Source: Proteles cristata cristata
Taxonomy: Eukaryota > Chordata > Mammalia > Carnivora > Hyaenidae
Length of the DNA stretch: 64,000 bases
NCBI GenBank assembly: GCA_017311185.1
Contig: JAESUZ010005098.1
Coordinates: 1-64,000, forward strand
Direction of reading: 5' to 3'
Shown: positions 44,533 through 60,270 of the stretch, in pieces
How positions within the stretch are numbered: position 1 is the first letter of the stretch
Layout: every line of letters begins with the position of its first letter
Notes under the pieces: generated by a model
What the model was told of the DNA's origin: nothing
The model's database searches: none
Seen by the model: only the letters and a program-made list of their open reading frames with translations
Made by a program: the position numbers and the translations under genes

Positions 44533-47500
44533 GTAAGAGTTTTTTGTTTTGTTTTTTTTTCTGGGGAGACCCCGGGAGACCTAGAACAGAACGGCTGCTT
44601 CCCCAGGGCTCACCTCCTTCAGCTCACCCTCATGTTGTCTTGCAAGTGGCCTGTCCATGCTGACACGGTCCCTCCCCAGAAAGCCTCGCTGGCTCACTGC
44701 AGGTTTCAGAGGAGAGTCCAGACCCCACAGCATGGCCTTGACTCAGGCCCTCCTTGACCTCATTCTGACCCATCTTTCCAGCGTGGGTTTCTCATCAACC
44801 AAATGGGCAGACACTAACCTGCTCTCAGGGCATGATGCGGTATGACATCGTAGTTCCTCCCCCTGGGAAATCTTTGTAAGTGCTGAGCGGCGCATTATAC
44901 TGGAGCCCTGCTGTCCTGTGCTGGTGGCAATAGAGACACAGAAGAGAGAGTCACAGTCTCAGGGAGCCAGCAACGAGGAGGCCCAGCCCTGTTCTCCCTG
45001 GCCAAGCCCTAACGGGCGGCGTGGAGAAACCAGCAGCCGGGAGTGTGGCTGACGCCTTCCACCAGGGAGAAGTTTGGGAGCGTGGGCTGAGGCAGAGGGG
45101 AGGGAAGACACAGAGCCGTCTGCGGACACGGTGTGGACCAGAACACAGGACTGAGGGGTCAAAAGTAAACCCTCGAGGGGAAAGTGGGGGCAGCTTGGCT
45201 CAGTTCAAACAGGAAGCCCCCCCACCCTAAGAGTTAAACTGCAAGGTGCTGGGCCACGTCCCAGGAGGGAACCCACAGGCGAGCGTGTCCGAGATGCACA
45301 CGCTGGCAGGAGGGTGGCCACACACCAGAATGTCCCTCCCGCTCGGGACACTCACAGCTCATCTGTACCACTGTTCCCTGCTCCCAAATTCCATGTAAAC
45401 TCTGGTGTCTTCCCTCAATGCTGCAGAGAGGCCCCTGAGACTGGCCCTCTGACAGCCACTGTCTTCTCTTGGGTGTCTGGGACAGGACAGTTCAGGGTCA
45501 TAGGGCCCGGCCACCCCATCCGGGCGCTGGTGGGGGATGAAGCAGAGCTGCCGTGCCGCATACACCCTGGGAAGAACGCCACCGGCATGGAGGTGGGGTG
45601 GTACCGACCCCCCTTCTCCAGGGTGGTCCATCTCTACCGCAACGGCCGGGACCAGGACGCCGAGCAGGCGCCCGAGTACCGCGGGCGGACGGAGCTGCTG
45701 AGGGACAGCATGGGCGAGGGCAAGGTGACCCTCAGGATCCGGAACGTCAGGTTCTCAGACGAAGGAGGCTTCACCTGCTTCTTCCGGGACCACTCCTACC
45801 AGGAGGAGGCTGCGATGGAGCTCAAAGTGGAAGGTGAGAAGTGCCCCAGCTTGGGGGGGGGCAGGGGAGACTTCAGCCCTCCTCTCAGCTGCCCTGAGAT
45901 CCCCCAGCCAAGCTCCGCAGTCCCGGGAGAGGCATCAGGCGCCTGGGAGGCTCAGTCGGATACGCATCTCACTCTTCACTTCAGCTCAGGTCATGATCTC
46001 CCAGTTTCTGAGTTCGAGCCCCAAGTCAGTCTCTGTGCTGGCAGTGTGGAGCCTGCTTGGGAGTCTCTCTCTCTCTCATTCTGTTCCTTCCCCTCTCACA
46101 CTGTCTCTGTGTCCCTCAAAATAATAAATAAATAAACTGAAAAAAAAAGAAAAGAAAATACTGTTTCAGAGCCATGCTACCTGGCTTGGAGGCCATTAGG
46201 TACTGTTGAATGATAAAAGCAAGCTGCGAGATGTAGGAAACAAACACAGGACTTTATGTGTTTGAATGTAGATGTAGATGCAAATATATTGCAATAAGGT
46301 ATGAAAGAAAACCCATAAGAAAGTTCAGGGAATGTGGTTCACTTTGGGGGGTAAAAGGAGAGGAGGGAGAATGCAGTGCGATCCAAGCGAAGGAGAGACC
46401 GTAATTATCCATATGATCATACTTACGCATCCATAAAACAGAGCTTCTAGTATGTGGGTATGTAGAGAGAAAATTAAAGAAAAGGTTTTTTTAAAAAATA
46501 TATGAAACAATGATTTTCAGATATAGGACAACAGACAGTATAGGAAATGAATCTTTCTTTTTTTTTTTTTTTTAAGGTTTATTTTTGAGACAGAGAGAGA
46601 CAGGGGACACAGGTGGGGAGGGGCAGAGAGAAGAGGGAGACACAGAATGCCAAGCAGGCTCCAGGCTCTGAGCTGTCAGCACAGCCTGATGCAGGGCTCG
46701 AACCCACGAACTGTGAGATCAAGACCCGAGACGAAGTTGGACGCTTAACTGACTGAGCCACCCAGGCGCCCCATGGTTTTTTTTTTTTTTTTCTGTTTAT
46801 TTAATTTTGAAGGAGAGAGACACAGAGCATGAGCAGGGGAGGGGCAGAGAGAGAGGGAGGCACAGAATCCCCAGCAGGCTCCAGGCTCTGAGCCTGAAGT
46901 GGGATCAAATTTACAAGCTGTGAGATCATGATAAGTCGGATGCCTAACTGGCTGAGTGACCCAGGTGCCCCTAAAGGAAAGTTTTCTTTTTTTTAAATTT
47001 ATTTATTTTGAGAGAGACAGAGACAACACAAGTGGGGGAGGGGCAGAGAGGGAGAGAGTCCCAAGCAGGACCCTTGCTGTCAGCACAGAGCCCCACTTGG
47101 GACTCCATCCCACAGTGAGTTCATGACCTGAGCTGAAATCAAGACTCGAACACTTAACAACCAAACCACCCAGCCACCCCGAAAGAAAAGTTTTTTAAAG
47201 GTTCTTTTTAAAAATGTTTTTAATGTTTGTTTTTGAGAGAAAGGGAGAGACGGTGCAAGCAGGGGAGGAACAGAGAGGAGACACAGGCTCCGGGCTCTGA
47301 GCTGTCAGCACAGAGCCCAATGCGGGGCTCGAACCCACGAACTGTGAGATCATGACCTAAGCCGAAGTCGGACGCTTAACCCACTGAGCCACCCAGGTGC
47401 CCCTAAAGTTTTTTAGATAAGATAAAGAAAAACCAAAAATAAAAAAAACTGACAAATAGAGGCAGCAAACCCCCAAATAATTCATTTGTTCTTATTTCAT

Positions 47501-50500
47501 GCCACTAGAGGGGATGGTGAATAATGTGAGAGTTGATCCCTGTGTTTGGAATGTCTTCCTGTTTGTTTGTTATAAACAAAGGCGTCATTCCTAACGAGTC
47601 AAAATGACCAAATCCGAGTAGAATGAATCTGTACGGCCCTGAAACCCCATTCCTGGTAAACGTGGCCCACGTCTGGACGCGGCCCCAGAAGGAGACGTGC
47701 CTCCTCAGGGCCTTCTCTTGCTGTTTGTACGATGGGTGACTCGGGCACGTAGGCTTTTGGCCTTCACAGGCGGGTGAAGACATGGACAGGGTGAGGGGAG
47801 AGAGAGCGGGCTTTCCTGTAGAAGAACAGAAATGTCTCAAGGGCCTGCGCCTCAGGCCTTTCCCTCCTCCCACCGGCTCTTCAGACAATCGGTCACTTTA
47901 GTGTGCGGTGCCGGGACCAGGAGCCGGCATTGTACGCGGATAACAAAGCGCTGCTTCTGGAGAAGGGTGGCGGGGACGTGAAGCGGTGGCTTTGTGAGCC
48001 ACGGAGGGCGCACAGCTGGCCTCGGGGCTTGTACCTGCAGCGAAGGGGGGCCCTTCCCTCTTGTCTGTCTCGTCGCAGGAAAGGAAGGAAGCAAGGAAGA
48101 GAAGGGGGTGAGAAAGGAAGGAGGGGAGGGGGAAGGGAAGGAAGAAGGAAGGAGGGGAGGGGGGGAGGGAAGGAAGGAAGGAAGGAAGGAAGGGAGGGAG
48201 GGAGGGAGGGAGGGGAAGCCAAGCTCCCCTTCTCTCTGCCTCAGGGGAGAAAGTTTTTCTTTGACCCTCCCGTTCCAACCCCCCTCCTCCCCTCTTAGAG
48301 TCTGCTGGCCTAAGAGTCTAAAAAAAGAATGATTTACAAGTAAACAGGACACCCCCCGCCTTGCCTGGGGAGCCAGGAATCTGAGAAGAATCTAGGACTG
48401 AAAGGAAACTCCCCTCCTTCTCCAGATTCTTTTATCTTTCTTTCCAGCTTTTTTTTTTCTTGGCATTTTTGGGATTTTACCACTTGTCTCTAACCCTTTC
48501 TTTAAACTCTCCAGTTTGACACTTTGGAGCGTAGGAGAAGCAGACAGAATGCTGCAAGGAGCCAGCACACACCACCTTTCCGCCAGGATCAGCCTGCTTC
48601 GCCGGCCCCGCTCAGTCCCCTCCCCAGCGCAGTCGCGGCGCCAGCCCTAGGCGGCATTTCCGGCCCGTTGCTAAATGCTTGGGAACGTGTAGGGGCACCA
48701 GCCCAGCTCAGTCAGGGCAGCCCGGGACGCTTGACCTTGGGTCGTGAGCCCCACATTGGTGGTAGAGTTTACTTGGGGAAAAATGTATTACTCAAATGTA
48801 AGATGAATCAATACTGTTATCATATCTTCTAAAATTAACAGAAATTCCTGGGGCGCCTGGGTGGCTCAGTGGGCTGAGCGTCCAACTTCAGCTCAGGTCA
48901 TGATCTCACAGTTCGTGGGTTCAAGTCCCTCAGCAGGCTCTGTGCTGATAGCTAGTTTGGAGCCCGGAGCCTGTTTCAGATTCTGTGTCTCCCCCTCTCT
49001 CTGACCCTCCTCTGCTCACGCTCTCTCTCTCTCTCAGAAATAAATAAAACATTAAAAAAAGAGATGATGTTTATATTTTAAAAAAATAATAAAATTAACA
49101 GAAATTCCTTAATATCAGCAATACCCCACTCTGTGTTCAAATTCCCCTGATTGTCTCACAAATATATTTTTACAATTGCTTAGTTTGAGTCCCACCCGAT
49201 CGAGATCCACGGCTCGGTGCTTGTCCTGTGGAGTTTCCCCCGCTCCAGATTTTGCTGACGTAATGCTGTGCATCACGGTGCTCCACCTGTATTTCTTGTA
49301 AACCAATAGAGAAGTCCAGTCAGATTCAGGTTTAATTTAATTTTCAGGCACTCATAGCTGATGCCGCGCAGTCCTTATTGCTTTACTTCAGAAAGACTCA
49401 TAAACCCTCGCTTTCTCTTTTTGTGATTCTAATCCTTGGTGAAGGAATAAAGGTGTGCAAAGCAGGTACCTGCTAACTTATGTCTGCAGGTCACCTCTGG
49501 TGAGAACTCTGAGAGCAGAGTTGGTACTTGCTTCTGGTCAGGGTAACAATGCACACGAGCCGTAATCTGCAGCTTCAAGAAGTTTATTCCTAAGAAGCCC
49601 TCCTGGACAAGCTGCTTGCGGTAACTGAGTCCCTACTCTTGACGGCAGTGTCTTTATCTAGCCTTGGAAGGAAGGAGCAGGAAGAAAAGGGCTCGGCCCT
49701 TGCTGGGCACAGAGACCAGACAGGCTGCGCTCGGGCACTCGTGGTGCGGAGCCGGAGGCCAGCCCTGCCCCGCCTACGGCCCCACCCATCCTCAGCCATA
49801 AGCCCTGTGCATGCTACTTTCTCAAAAGTTCCACAAGACGTGTTCTTAACCTTTCTCTACGTCACCCCTGTGAGGGACCCCTTCTCTTTTTTGTAAGTAA
49901 GCCCAACGTCCAACATGGGGTTCGCTCACGACCCCGAGATCAGAATCACACGCTCTACTGGCTGAGCCGGACAGGCTCTTTGCCCTTCCTCAGAAGGATG
50001 TTTCGAATGCAAGGAAACGTGCTTGTACTGAAACACAGTTATCAAAATGTTAAAACAACAAAATATGGAGTGGCCCTGATACTTAGTGTAATTTCAAGAT
50101 AGTAATGAATGTGATATTTTGAGGTTTGCAATAACTCTAATGTGATGAGACATTTGTGGTTTTCATTGAGACAAAGTCACAGGTTCTGTTCACAATACTG
50201 TGCGGTGTTGCTTACAGACCTGCGAATTGAAAGAAATGAGGAATTTCAGTTTAAAGGTAACTAAAAATAAGTATGCACGTTTTCCTGTTTAATTCCGCAG
50301 ATCCTGACTTCCTAAACGCCCACTGCGCCCTAGTTCAGGCTTAGGCCGCGTTCTGTCTTTAAGATTAGCTGCACTTCCCCCCTCCGCCGGGTGGGCGGTC
50401 ATGGGTCAGTCTTCCTCCCCTTAGGACCCTTCACCGTGCCCTGCGGCCTCTAAGCCCAGACCCGAGTCTTAGCGGGTTATCAGAACTGGCCTAGGAAACA

Positions 50501-52787
50501 GCCTTGAGAACAACCAGGCCTGGGGCGCCGGCGGGGGGCTCAGTCAGTTGAGCATCTGACTTCGGCTCAGGTCATGACCTCGCGGTTCGTGGGTTCGAGC
50601 CCCGCGTCGGGCTCTGTGCTGCCAGCTCGGAGCCTGGAGCTGCTTCGGAGTCTGTGTCTCCCTCTCTCTCTGGCCCTCCCCTGCCCACGCTGTCTCTCAC
50701 AAATAAAACATTAAAAGAGAGAGAGAGAATAACCAGGCCTCCCTGGAAGCAAACCCACTTTCTCTTCGAGGCTACGCTCAGTTCTGTCTTCTTTGGCCCC
50801 GGGTGACACTGGTTCCTGCCTGGACAGACGCGCCCAGCGCGGTGCTGCGCCTGCAGCCTGGTTCTGCCTTTCAGATCCCTTCTACTGGATCAACCCCGGG
50901 GTGCTGGTGCTGATGGCCGTGCTGCCCGTGCTCCTACTGCAGACCACGCTGGGCCTCGTCTACCTCTGCCTGCAGCGCAGACTGAGAGGTACGGCTGGAC
51001 GTCGCGGGGCTGCCGGGGACCCTTCCTGGAGCTCAGCGGGCCTCTTAGAGCTCCAATGACGAACTGATGTTTGGTTTGGAGTGACTTCTGGGCTCAAAAG
51101 TCCATGATGACAAGTTTTACATCTTACCTGGTGCTTTTGTTTATGCAACAGGACTTGCATTTCCCTCTGAGGTAGGGCCGATGTAGAATAGCCCCATTTT
51201 ACAGAGGACACACTGAGGCCTGGAGAGGTTCAGTATTTACTGAAGCTGATGTGCCTTGTAAGGGGCAGAGCTGGGCCTCGCCCCCACGTTCCAGCCCCCC
51301 AGGCACACAGGGAGAGTGAGATGAGGGTCGGATGGGTCCGTGTCTGGCAGAGGTTTAACAAGCACCACCACGTACTAGGCGCTCAAACTTGTTTCCTCCT
51401 TTGTTCAGCACTGAGGGCTCATGTTCAGCCGTCGGTGTTTCTGCCCCGAGCGTCCATCCTAAGCCCTGTGTCAGGTATTCTCAAAGCCAACACGAGGGAC
51501 CTTCTCCCCCATCCACCCCGGGGCCCAGGAGGCCCGGGGGAGCAGCAGTGGGGTCTTCGTGAGCCCCTTGAGTCCCGCCCCGGGTACCCAGTGACCTTCA
51601 CTGCAAGAGGCTGAGCAGGAACAGCCCGGGGCGAAATCCGGCTCCAGCACGGACTGGAACGCCACCCCTGCCCCAGTCTCATCTGAGGGGATATTGAGAT
51701 GCAAAGCATCCGGTTGGGAGCCCACCTCAAAGTACTTGCTCGGCTGAAGGTTTCATTCCTCCAGTCCTCATTCAGATGGGAAGTGGCTTTAGATTTACAA
51801 ACTGACAGCCCTGAGGGGTCCAGGGCCGTGAGAACAGAGAACCGGCCAGGAGAGGGGCCCGCAGCAGTGGGGGAGCCCTGACCACAAAGCCTGGGCGCTC
51901 CCGCCCTCCCCGGGCTGCTGGGGGTGGAAGGGCCCCATGCGATGCCAGCGCTGGGACTAAAAATGTTGCCTTTCTCTATTTTAGGAAAACTTCGGGCAGA
52001 GATAGGTGAGTTTTAGTCTCGCTCCATCTGCCGCCCCTCCCTTCTGGTTTTGGCCCTTTTCTCTGACACCCTCTTTGGCCCCCTTCGCACAGAAACTGTG
52101 CAAAGTCGGCTTCCCCTGCCTGGTGCCAGCCGGGGCGAGGCAGTCCCTCTGTGCCACAACTGGAAACAGTTTTAAGAGCTTAAATAACAAAGGCTCATGT
52201 GTTCCCTTTCAGAGAATCTCCACCGGACTTTCGGTAAGTGCTGGGGCCCCGGTCCCCGAGTCCTCCGGGGTGGCCCGGGCAGTAAGAGGCCTCTGCCTCT
52301 TTCTCTGAGAAAGTCACCATCTGCCCGCATGTAGGATTGGTGACGGCAGCAAATGCTCCTGTCGCACTTCTGTCCCAAGCGCCACACTAACAGCTCTCCA
52401 TGCTAACCCGTTCTGTAGGGATTACAGGGACTTGCTGCACATCATTTCCCTTTTCAGACGCTACCGAGGGGAGGTAAACCCATCCTTTGCACATACACTT
52501 GAGGTCTAGTTGGGGAGGCAATAAAATTAACTGGAGAGCAAAGCACTTATGTGTCACCACCTGAGCTCACATACTGGAAATGAGTTTTCGAGAGCACAGA
52601 ACAAGCAGCCGTCTTGCGGGAGAGAAGCCACCAAGCCCCATAGAACGGACAGTCCCCGTCCTGTCTCCACTGCAGGCCGCCCAGCGCCTCGGGACAGCGC
52701 TGCAGCAGAACGCAGCCAAACAGTGGCTGCGTGGACACTGCAGAAATTAGAAGATGCCTGGGGCCGAGCACCCCTGCTCCCCAGGGC

Positions 52788-52822
<35 letters not shown>

Positions 52823-54141
52823 ACACCAACCCAAAAAGGGAGGAACAAGACCTGTGTTTTGTAGGGTTCATACAGATTCTTTCTGTCCCGTGAATCTCCT
52901 CAGCACTCTGGCAAAGCCTAAAGGACCCTTTTCCAGAATAATGTTTTTAAACATACACACACATCACTGACACAGACAACAGCAAAGAAAACCATTTAAC
53001 TGAAATACAGGTATCAAAATATAAACACATTTGTATTTGGTAACATGTAATCTGTAATATAGTAACAAATGTTTTTTTTAAATAACAAAAATGCATTAAA
53101 TAAGAATGTAGCAGCAGGCCTAATAACTTATAATTTCAAAACATTCACAAACATTTTGAGATTTCAGTAACAACCCCAACGGGAATGAAAGTATCTGTGG
53201 TTGTCATCGGCGATAAAGTCACAGGTACTGCTGATGACTGCTGTGTTGCCTACATTTTTAATGGAAGAAACTGCTAAATTCAGTTAAAGGCTGGTGAAAA
53301 GGAAGACATACTGCTTTTCTCCTCCAAGCTCACGACCGCCCTGAACTCTCTGCAGACCCCTGTAGTGTTCCTGGACCCCGGGTCGAGAAACCCAATAAGG
53401 AACAGAGCTGGGTGGGCGGGGCTCCAGCGGACACACATCAGTTAATCTTGTCTGTTCTGTGACCACCCAGACCCGCACTTCCTGAGGGTGCCCTGCTGGA
53501 AGATCGCCCTGTTCACGCTGGTGCCGGTGCTCGGACCCCTGCTTGCCCTGGTCATCTGCTACAACTGGCTGCATCGGAGATTGGCAGGTACACAGGGCCG
53601 CAAGGATGACCTGAGTGATGGGGACCAGGTCGTCCCCGAAGAGGGAAAGAGTGGGACCAGGGCTTAAGATGCAGAGAACCGGATTTCGTACCTCCTGTGT
53701 CCCCAAGGCCAACCCCAGGCTCCTCAGGGACTACGTGGGGAGGGGACACACCACCTTCCACCAGTCACTTATTTCTCTTCTTTTTCAGGGCAATTTCTTG
53801 AAGAGCTAAGTAAGTTTTCTTCCCCTTTATAACTGAGAACAAAAGCCAGAAAGGCAGAAAGAGAGGAAGCGGGGTAGCCGAGGGAACCCAAGGGGGAAGG
53901 TGTGGGGGGCTCCCACAGCAGGGGCAGCTGGAGGGACCCCAGGAGGAAGGCGGAGGGGGGTGGCCATCCCCCCCCCACCCCCGCTGCTAGGACTCCCACG
54001 CTGCCCAGGAGCCACCCTGAGCCTCATTCCAAGGCCACCCACGGAGAAGAGAGCCCCCCCCCAGGGCTTAATGGCTTGCTGCTCTGAACCGCTGACAGAT
54101 TTTCAAGCCACTTTCTCCTCCTCCTAGGAAACCCCTTCTGA
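44445..54141 (+). CDS. MOG: Myelin-oligodendrocyte glycoprotein, complete, 8 exons
   Basis: An immunoglobulin-superfamily protein of the outer myelin surface and a target of demyelinating autoantibodies. Exons: 44445-44532, 45486-45833, 50875-50988, 51985-52005, 52213-52233, 53471-53587, 53789-53809, 54128-54141. They sum to 744 nt, giving 247 residues, the same length as I recall for human. Layout: signal peptide 1-29, V-type Ig domain about 30-145 with the two Cys (ELPCRI, GFTCFF) and the N-glycosylation site in GKNATGM, TM1 in exon 3, a second hydrophobic segment in exon 6, and C-terminus RNPF. Every junction is GT-AG and phase-consistent. The start at 44445 has G at -3 and +4; the upstream in-frame GTG was rejected. 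Confidence 0.97.
45486..45833 (+). CDS. MOG: MOG exon 2: Ig V domain
   Basis: 348 nt, phase 1/1. It begins GQFRVIGPGHPIRALVGDEA and ends AAMELKVE. Acceptor GGGACAG, donor GAAG|GTGAG. It holds the whole extracellular domain. Confidence 0.96.
45936..46152 (+). mobile_element. Diverged SINE
   Basis: Head GGCGCCTGGGAGGCTCAGTC, ending AATAATAAATAAATAAACTG. Confidence 0.85.
46557..46773 (-). mobile_element. Felid SINE, reverse (1 of 4)
   Basis: Poly-T start, ending GAGCCACCCAGGCGCCCC. Confidence 0.9.
46776..46973 (-). mobile_element. Diverged SINE, reverse (2 of 4)
   Basis: Poly-T start, ending GTGACCCAGGTGCCCC; part of the tRNA-like head is deleted. Confidence 0.85.
46985..47181 (-). mobile_element. 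Diverged SINE, reverse (3 of 4)
   Basis: AAATTTATTTATTTTGAGAG start, ending AACCACCCAGCCACCCC. Confidence 0.85.
47197..47404 (-). mobile_element. Felid SINE, reverse (4 of 4)
   Basis: AATGTTTTTAATGTTTG start, ending GAGCCACCCAGGTGCCCC. Confidence 0.88.
48075..48215 (+). repeat. (GGAA)n/(GGGA)n microsatellite in MOG intron 2
   Basis: About 140 bp of purine-only tetranucleotide repeats. Confidence 0.93.
48690..48785 (+). mobile_element. Old carnivore tRNA-type SINE
   Basis: GGGGCACCAGCCCAGCTCAG head, GTGAGCCCCACATTGG box, AGAGTTTACTTGGGG end. Confidence 0.65.
48851..49065 (+). mobile_element. Felid SINE
   Basis: Complete plus copy. AAAATTAACAGAAATTCCT lies on both sides (48832 and 49091, allowing for tail growth). 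Confidence 0.9.
49886..49977 (-). mobile_element. Old carnivore tRNA-type SINE, reverse
   Basis: TTGTAAGTAAGCCCAACGTC start, ending ACTGGCTGAGCCGGACAGGC. Confidence 0.65.
50521..50728 (+). mobile_element. Felid SINE just left of MOG exon 3
   Basis: Plus copy. AACCAGGCCT lies on both sides (50513 and 50730). It ends about 145 bp before exon 3. Confidence 0.9.
50875..50988 (+). CDS. MOG: MOG exon 3: first transmembrane segment
   Basis: 114 nt encoding PFYWINPGVLVLMAVLPVLL and then LQTTLGLVYLCLQRRLR. Acceptor CTTTCAG, donor AGAG|GTACGG. Confidence 0.95.
51150..51290 (+). repeat. MIR ancient SINE in MOG intron 3
   Basis: CCCCATTTTACAGAGGACAC and GGGGCAGAGCTGGG are MIR hallmarks. Confidence 0.65.
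51985..52005 (+). CDS. MOG: MOG exon 4, 21 nt
   Basis: Encodes KLRAEI with split end codons. Acceptor TTTTAG, donor G|GTGAG. Confidence 0.93.
   Translation, partial: ENFGQR
52213..52233 (+). CDS. MOG: MOG exon 5, 21 nt
   Basis: Encodes NLHRTF with split end codons. Acceptor TTTCAG, donor G|GTAAG. Small exons 4 and 5 are known to be optional in MOG isoforms. Confidence 0.93.
52791..52822. repeat. (CA)n microsatellite
   Basis: About 32 bp of ACACAC, ending GCACACAGACACC, in MOG intron 5. Confidence 0.93.
53471..53587 (+). CDS. MOG: MOG exon 6: second hydrophobic segment
   Basis: 117 nt encoding PHFLRVPCWKIALFTLVPVL and then GPLLALVICYNWLHRRLA. Acceptor CACCCAG, donor G|GTACAC. Confidence 0.95.
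53789..53809 (+). CDS. MOG: MOG exon 7, 21 nt
   Basis: Encodes QFLEEL with split end codons. Acceptor TTTTTCAG, donor A|GTAAG. Confidence 0.93.
   Translation, partial: GNFLKS
54128..54141 (+). CDS. MOG: MOG exon 8 coding end
   Basis: Encodes the last residues RNPF and a TGA stop. Acceptor CTCCTAG. The 3' UTR follows. Confidence 0.94.
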
Positions 54142-54906
54142 GCTTCGCTGGCCCACGGACTGGCCCTCAGCGTGCGGGACCCCCCACATTGTGCACTCAC
54201 TGGCCTCCTTGCTGCCGGGACCTTCCCATCTGCGTTTCCAGGAATGCTGGGAGCTCCCAACAGGACTGAGTTTCCTTCTGTCGTCAGCCTTTTCTGTCTC
54301 CTCATCTCTCCTGTCCAGTCGTCCAACTGGAAGCCCCTCTGGCCACAGCCAGGTGGGCGCTCCTTTCCCCGATGACACCTGAGCTGGACAGTGACGCGGG
54401 CAGCAGGCTCTCGGCCGTGGACTGTGACCAGGGCACCCCTGTCGCACATCCCAGTGTGCTAACCTCGAAACGGTGGTCCTGTCCCGAGGGGCAGGGCTGA
54501 GAGGTGGGGGGCCGAGGGAAGGGGCAGGGGGGTCCACACCATCGGAGCTGAGTGAGCTGCCGGGCGGCCTGGGGAGCCGGCCGAGGCCAAGCCTGCAGTG
54601 GAGGCCACACCCCGTGTCACGTGTCCCCACACGCGCCCAGAGTCCTTCCCTCCAGCCCTTCCCTCCCGCCCAGCAGAACCTCCAATGTTTTCTGCAACAG
54701 TTACTACTTGACGGTCTCTCAGACACAAAGAAACAAGCTCGGTGCTAGGTCATCATAATACAAGTTCCCGTGAACCACTGCTCACCCCTGTTCCTTCCTG
54801 CATTTCCCTCACGACCCCTCCCCTGTCTCCCTGCATCCGGAGGTCAGGACTAGGAGACGCAGGCGCACAGAACGCTGCCGCTTTACGTCCCAAGACCCTC
54901 ACGGCC
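54142..54906. other. Gap between MOG and ZFP57 stop codons (convergent 3' UTRs)
   Basis: 765 bp of G/C-rich DNA. No AATAAA or ATTAAA was seen on either strand, so each transcript may end with a variant signal or run into its neighbour. Confidence 0.6.
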
Positions 54907-58545
<3,639 letters not shown>

Positions 58546-59289
58546 GACTTCCCAAGGCCAAGGTATGTGCCCTCAGGGGCTTGTTTTGGTCTGCGGTCTC
58601 AAGTCTCTTTCATACCCCAGCACACCTTTGGTTCAGGCTCCAGAGGCCGGTCGCCGGTCACGGGGGCTCAGCCGCCGGTGCCCAGGAATGCCAGGCTGAG
58701 GCTCTGCAGACGCCAGCCCTCTGTTCCTTCCTGCTCCAAGCCCCTAGCTGGCGCCAACCTCTAGGAGCCTGCAGTCAGAGGGGGGAAAAGACGCAGCAAC
58801 AGGAGGGGGACTCAGTGACCACAGCTTCCTTGCCTGGTCGGAGAGCAGCAGGCGTCCCTGAGCTCTGCTCTGGCCCCAGGAGGTAATAACCCTAAGGAAC
58901 CTGAAGTCCAGAGGTGCCAGCACAGCTCGTGTTAGAAGCCCCTGCACCGCTGAGCACGCGCCCCGGAGGGGCCACAAACCCTTGGGCAAGCGTCTTCATC
59001 TGCTCTGGTTTTACCAGAAAATGAGGTCGAAGGAGACACTAAGACCCCTTCTAATCCTGAAAAGGATGTGATTCTGTGTATTTATAATGTGCGTTCTGTG
59101 TAAGGTAACAAAGACGCTCTAGGGCACAAGCTTGAAACAATCTGTAGGCTCAGTTATTCGGGCTCGTCTGTGGAGCCAGCTCTGGGGGTGCCCACGTGTC
59201 AGGGGGGCTGGGGCCCCACCCCTCCTGTTGGCAGCCTCTCCCTGCATTTGCGGGGCGGGGGTCCCAAGAACAAGGAAACAGCTGGGAAG
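58546..59289. other. Unassigned DNA right of ZFP57
   Basis: No exon recognised. Could hold upstream noncoding ZFP57 exons. Confidence 0.4.
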
Positions 59290-60270
59290 AAGGCACCTGA
59301 CGCTGGAGCCGGCACGCCTGGACCCGAGCCCGCCCTCCCACGCCGCCCGCCGGCCGCCGCCCGCCCCCGGCCCAGCCCGCAGGGCCCGGCCGCCCCGCCC
59401 CGCCCCGCCGGAGCGGTCGGAACAGCGTCTGCTGCGGTCCGGGGAGGGGCCCGCGCCCGCTCAGCACCGCGCACCCTGCGGACCCGGGCCCCGCCCTCCC
59501 CGGAGGCAGGTCCCCGCCGCGCCCACCGAGGAAACGTGTCGCTTGCTATCTTCCTGCTCCCAGGTTGCACCCGGCCCCTTCCTCTTGAGTCCCAAACCTT
59601 CGTCTTTCCCACAGCAGTTCGCGACCAAACCCGGGCTCACCCGCCCCACTCCAGCTGCGCGAGCTTTGGGTCCTTGGTCGAGGCGGGCAGAGCCCCTATA
59701 TGCACGGCCCCTGCACGCATTCCCCGCAACCGCCCCCCAAACCCCCTGCACGCACCCCCCTGCGCCCGTCCCCCCGTGCACACGCCCCCGCCGCCCCTGC
59801 ACACTTCCCCCGCACCCGTCCCCCCTGTATGCGACCCCCGCTGTGCCTTCCAGAACCCTTTCCGGCCCCTGTCCAGCCCCGAGACCCCTGGGTGAAGCCT
59901 CCCGCCAGCGGGAGCAGAGAAGGCTCAGCGCCATGTGTCTATTAACGCCCCCGGAGGGGGTTGGGGAGGGACCCCGTCCACCCAGACCTCCCCGAGCGAA
60001 CCGGGCCACACCCCGACACCGAGGTTTCCCCCCAGGTCCCTGCGGGCGGAGCTCCTCCGGGGTGAGCGGCGCAATGCCCCCCTGCCTGCCGAGGTCTGGG
60101 CAGACCAGCGCGGGTCAGAGACCGGGCTCGCGCCTCCACCCGCGCGGGCTCCGCACCCCGCGGCCCCACTCACCCGCCGCGCACGGGGGACGCGACTCGG
60201 GGACGTGGGGTGTCTCCAAGCCCGGCCGCCCGGCTCCGCAAGCCCACTGCCCGGTGGCCCAGCCAAGGCT
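59290..60270. promoter_or_regulatory. CpG island, probable ZFP57 promoter
   Basis: About 1 kb of CpG-dense DNA with no stop-limited protein that resembles any family. It lies 0.8 kb upstream of the candidate first ZFP57 exon, in the right place for its promoter. Confidence 0.5.

Larger units (their letters stand above)
45834..50874 (+). other. MOG: MOG intron 2 (5 kb), SINE-rich
   Basis: Contains nine carnivore SINE copies, including four consecutive reverse copies at 46.6-47.4 kb, plus a GGAA/GGGA tract at 48.08-48.21 kb. Confidence 0.9.

Noticed and set aside
45314..46135. 273-codon frame as the MOG coding start
   Set aside because: Its first 57 codons are intron and its end runs into a SINE. 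Only 45486-45833 is exon, shown by the acceptor and phase with exon 1.
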